Assembly: GCA_050011775.1 (NCBI GenBank)
Contig: JBEKIL010000015.1
Location: 18,021-82,020 of the forward strand
Source of the DNA: CAVZMI01 sp050011775
GTDB taxonomy: Bacteria > Bacteroidota > Ignavibacteria > UBA10030 > CAVZMI01
DNA: 64,000 nt
Direction: 5' to 3'
In this document: piece after piece, positions 62,197 through 64,000 of the stretch
Layout: the number at the start of each line of letters is the position of its first letter
Position numbering within the stretch: position 1 is the stretch's first letter
The notes under the pieces: model-generated
The model's input: the letters and a program-made list of their open reading frames with translations, nothing else
What the model was told of the DNA's origin: nothing
The model's database searches: none
Position numbers and translations under genes: made by a program

Positions 62197-63065
62197 GTAT
62201 AATTACCAGCCTGCAATCTATAAAAATATATACCGCTTGGTATACCTGCGGCATTCCATTGCCGTGTGTAGCTGCCTGCGGATAATTCTTCAGAGACAAT
62301 TGTTGCGACTTCTCTTCCTAAAGCATCAAATACTTTCAGCGACACAAATGATTTTGATGGAAGGTTAAATGAAATAGTTGTCGATGGATTGAACGGGTTT
62401 GGATAGTTTTGCGCTAAGTTAAACTTACTTGGAAGTTCACTCGAAGAAAGAGGCACGGAAGTAATCAGATTATCAAAACTTAGGTTGTCAACATAAAGCA
62501 CAGAATTACCATTTGGACCATCTGTAGGTCTGTTGCCCCAAAAAGCCGATAAACACAATGTTGCACTATCAGCTGAAGAATAAGTAAGAGGGAGTATAAA
62601 AGACGTCCATGTTGATGTAGTGATACCAGTAATGAATGTAAAGTAGTCAACCATTATCCTATTTTTAAAAAGGACAATGCGAATAAACATAGAATCATTA
62701 TTCAGTGAATTATATTTGTAATATCCGCAAAGGCTATTTGGATGTCCTACAATAGGAAATGCAGGTTGAAAAGGATAAGCCATTGTATCTGTTATTGCTA
62801 TGCTCCATCCACCTGTCCATTGGGTTAATGAAGTATTGTTTTCTAATCGGATAGAAAAATTGCCAACAGATACGGGATAATGGTCTGTTGATTTTGTACA
62901 AGAATAGAAAGGACCTGCACAATAGGGGTTCATTGTTGCCCATCCAGTAGGGTTTTCGTAACTACCTACTGTTGTCCAGTCTTCAAATCCATAATTAGGA
63001 ATTTGAGCATTTGTCTTAATTGTCATTGCAATTAAAACTGTCAGAATAATTGTAAACTTTTTCAT
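62166..63065 (-). CDS. Secreted protein with type IX sorting domain
   Basis: This 299-residue protein has a signal peptide (about 1-20, ending TNAQ). The mature N-terminal domain (about 21-205) starts IPNYGFEDWTTVGSYENPTG, resembling the beta-sandwich domains (PCMD-like) that start 'N.dFE.W' in Bacteroidota surface proteins, and has paired WTGGWSIAI and YVDNLSFDNL strands. The type IX sorting domain (about 220-299) has NYPNPFNPSTTISFNLP, LKVFDALGREV and IPSGIYFYRLQAGNYTETKK. GGAG lies 10 bases before the start, and an attC-like site precedes it. It may bind carbohydrate; no enzyme motif is seen. Confidence 0.72.
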   Translation of the reverse strand: MKKFTIILTVLIAMTIKTNAQIPNYGFEDWTTVGSYENPTGWATMNPYCAGPFYSCTKSTDHYPVSVGNFSIRLENNTSLTQWTGGWSIAITDTMAYPFQPAFPIVGHPNSLCGYYKYNSLNNDSMFIRIVLFKNRIMVDYFTFITGITTSTWTSFILPLTYSSADSATLCLSAFWGNRPTDGPNGNSVLYVDNLSFDNLITSVPLSSSELPSKFNLAQNYPNPFNPSTTISFNLPSKSFVSLKVFDALGREVATIVSEELSAGSYTRQWNAAGIPSGIYFYRLQAGNYTETKKLVLLR

Positions 63066-63104
63066 TTTAATTTTCTCCTATTATATTTTTTTAAGGGCAA
63101 TTGT

Positions 63105-63222
63105 AACTAACGGGTCACGTAAAAATGACGTTGTGACGCGAGCTATTAATAACTCATTATTCTGCGAGCGGCACAATGTTGGTTCGGTTTATACTCTGCC
63201 AACATTTTTACGCGTGTTATGC
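63105..63222 (-). repeat. Best attC-like site of the array
   Basis: On the minus strand the site starts GCATAAC (63216-63222) and ends GTTAGTT (63105-63111). The outer arms CACGCGTAAAAATG and CATTTTTACGTG pair except for an extra CG on one side. A second pair of arms (TTGTGxCGC type) lies inside, and a variable middle follows. Paired arms with unpaired extra bases are what integron recombination sites show. It lies 34 bases after the stop of the lipoprotein gene and 40 bases before the next start. Confidence 0.6.
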
Positions 63223-63256
63223 GTTCGTGGCCGCCTGTAATTTATGTCTGTAGTAA

Positions 63257-63832
63257 TCAGTCAGTGCTTCGGAACCTGACCTCACCAGTATTCGCATCGA
63301 TTCCTACCATGAGAAATTTCTCATAACCATTATCTGAAAAATGATTATAGCTTATGTACCAATCCGTGGCTGCTTTGGGATAAACCGATCCCACAAGCAT
63401 AGCTGTGATTGTACAATTTGGATTATTACTTCTAAATTCAGCGCCGCCATTATTTTCAGCAATATAAACAGCCGAATCGTTATCAAACCAACTCAATGTG
63501 ATTACCCACAGACCTTCATGCATTGAGGTACTGCTGTCAAATCCTACACCGTTGGAATTAGCATGGAAATAGTATCTTCTCGGTAGTACTGTTGTGTTAG
63601 TGTCTATATATAAATACTCCCAATTATCCGATAAACCCTCAATACTTACGTCGTTACCAGTTGCCATCGCAAGTGCTATTCCTTGTTTGTAGGACATAGC
63701 AAAAGAGTTAACCTCAACAAATTTTGCCGCTGCAGTCAATAGAACCAATGACGTTGGCTCTGAGGGTTGTTTGCACCCAAGCAAAATGATGCAGAGAACA
63801 CAGGTAAAAACAATTGATTTCACTTTATACAC
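63257..63832 (-). CDS. Small lipoprotein of unknown function
   Basis: This 191-residue lipoprotein has signal peptide MYKVKSIVFTCVLCIILLGC, the acylated Cys being residue 20. The mature part is beta-rich and aromatic (WEYLYIDTNTTVLPRRYYFH; GLWVITLSWFDNDSAVYIAE) and ends YEKFLMVGIDANTGEVRFRS. I recognise no domain, though the last strand (IDANTGEV) recalls the PepSY-like endings of small periplasmic proteins. The start is GTG 63832 with GAGGTG 10 bases before it. attC-like sites lie on both sides. Confidence 0.6.
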   Translation of the reverse strand: MYKVKSIVFTCVLCIILLGCKQPSEPTSLVLLTAAAKFVEVNSFAMSYKQGIALAMATGNDVSIEGLSDNWEYLYIDTNTTVLPRRYYFHANSNGVGFDSSTSMHEGLWVITLSWFDNDSAVYIAENNGGAEFRSNNPNCTITAMLVGSVYPKAATDWYISYNHFSDNGYEKFLMVGIDANTGEVRFRSTD

Positions 63833-63882
63833 CTTTTTATTTCACCTCATCCTCTCCGCTATAGACAGCGGGTGGCCATGAC

Positions 63883-64000
63883 GCATAACGATTTCTATAC
63901 TACGTAGTAGTACTGTTTCACCGTATTCAATCAACTAATAAAAAAGCGGCGGGGTACTCCCACAAGGGAGATCGGCGCTCCCGCGAACGGGATTAGTTAG
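63883..64000 (-). repeat. Partial attC-like site at the window edge
   Basis: GTTATGC (minus strand, 63883-63889) precedes the lipoprotein gene, and GGCCATGACGCATAACG around it matches GGCCATGTCGCATAACG at 53611-53626. The other end of the site is outside the window or too diverged to see. A small hairpin CCCGTTCGCGGG lies at about 63977-63991. Confidence 0.4.

Overview
The window looks like a chromosomal segment from an anaerobic or microaerophilic bacterium of the Bacteroidota-Chlorobiota-Ignavibacteriota group, most likely an Ignavibacteria-like lineage. The sequence signs are type IX secretion C-terminal sorting domains of the NxPNPFNPSTTI type (three proteins), a PorQ-family outer-membrane protein, a GWxTD lipoprotein, 2-oxoacid:ferredoxin oxidoreductase (KorAB), rubrerythrin, and bacteriohemerythrin. 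There is no rRNA operon, so genus-level placement is inference.

Layout. 1-7.3 kb holds envelope functions: a secreted protein, a Cache-domain protein, two GT-C glycosyltransferase-like membrane proteins, an ACT/CASTOR-type protein and a DEAD-box helicase. It also holds a lipoprotein gene broken by three in-frame stops. 7.4-11.8 kb has rpmB, pgsA-pgpA, a REP-associated tyrosine transposase between direct copies of REP-like repeats, and cinA. 12-18.7 kb is a long tightly packed run: thpR, recA, a VIT1/CCC1-type transporter, recX, two AI-2E-family permeases, a PolB-like 3'-5' exonuclease and a CDF cation transporter, with ATGA overlaps from the permeases onward. 19.4-24 kb carries tRNA-Gln, prs, L25/Ctc and pth, then rpsF, ssb, rpsR and rplI. 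24-32.8 kb carries korAB, nrnA, pepA, and a coupled GWxTD-pdxA-ftsE set in which ftsE has no ftsX partner beside it. 33-47.2 kb includes a Gly/Asn/Cys-rich repeat lipoprotein, Fe-S maturation genes (NifU domain, Mrp/ApbC), threonine catabolism (tdh-kbl), rsmB, rpmE, porQ, a ZIP transporter, TPR and CPBP proteins, and queC. It ends with tRNA-Phe, hemerythrin, rubrerythrin and a CbpA-type DnaJ.

From 47.2 kb to the right edge every gene reads on the minus strand and the character changes. A type IIG restriction-modification gene is followed by three decaying copies of a C-terminal-tail-like sequence. Then comes a series of mostly single genes, each with its own ribosome-binding site, separated by 36-160 bp sites that begin and end with GCATAAC/GTTATGC-like heptamers. 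I read this as a degenerate integron-like gene-cassette array without a visible integrase. Cargo includes a septoil-knot-like repeat protein, a predicted PD-(D/E)xK nuclease with a DUF5655-like C-terminus, a trypsin-like protease, and an NTF2-like secreted protein broken by one amber codon. It also includes a coiled-coil protein, surface esterases with type IX sorting domains, and small lipoproteins.

The most striking pair is a lipoprotein with a cohesin-like domain directly downstream of an esterase that carries two dockerin calcium loops plus a type IX sorting domain. Together they suggest a small cell-surface cohesin-dockerin attachment device in a type IX secretion organism. Two dispersed DNA repeats lie in the gaps of this region: a 115-142 bp element in three copies, and a 102 bp segment that crosses the stop codon of two sorting-domain genes.
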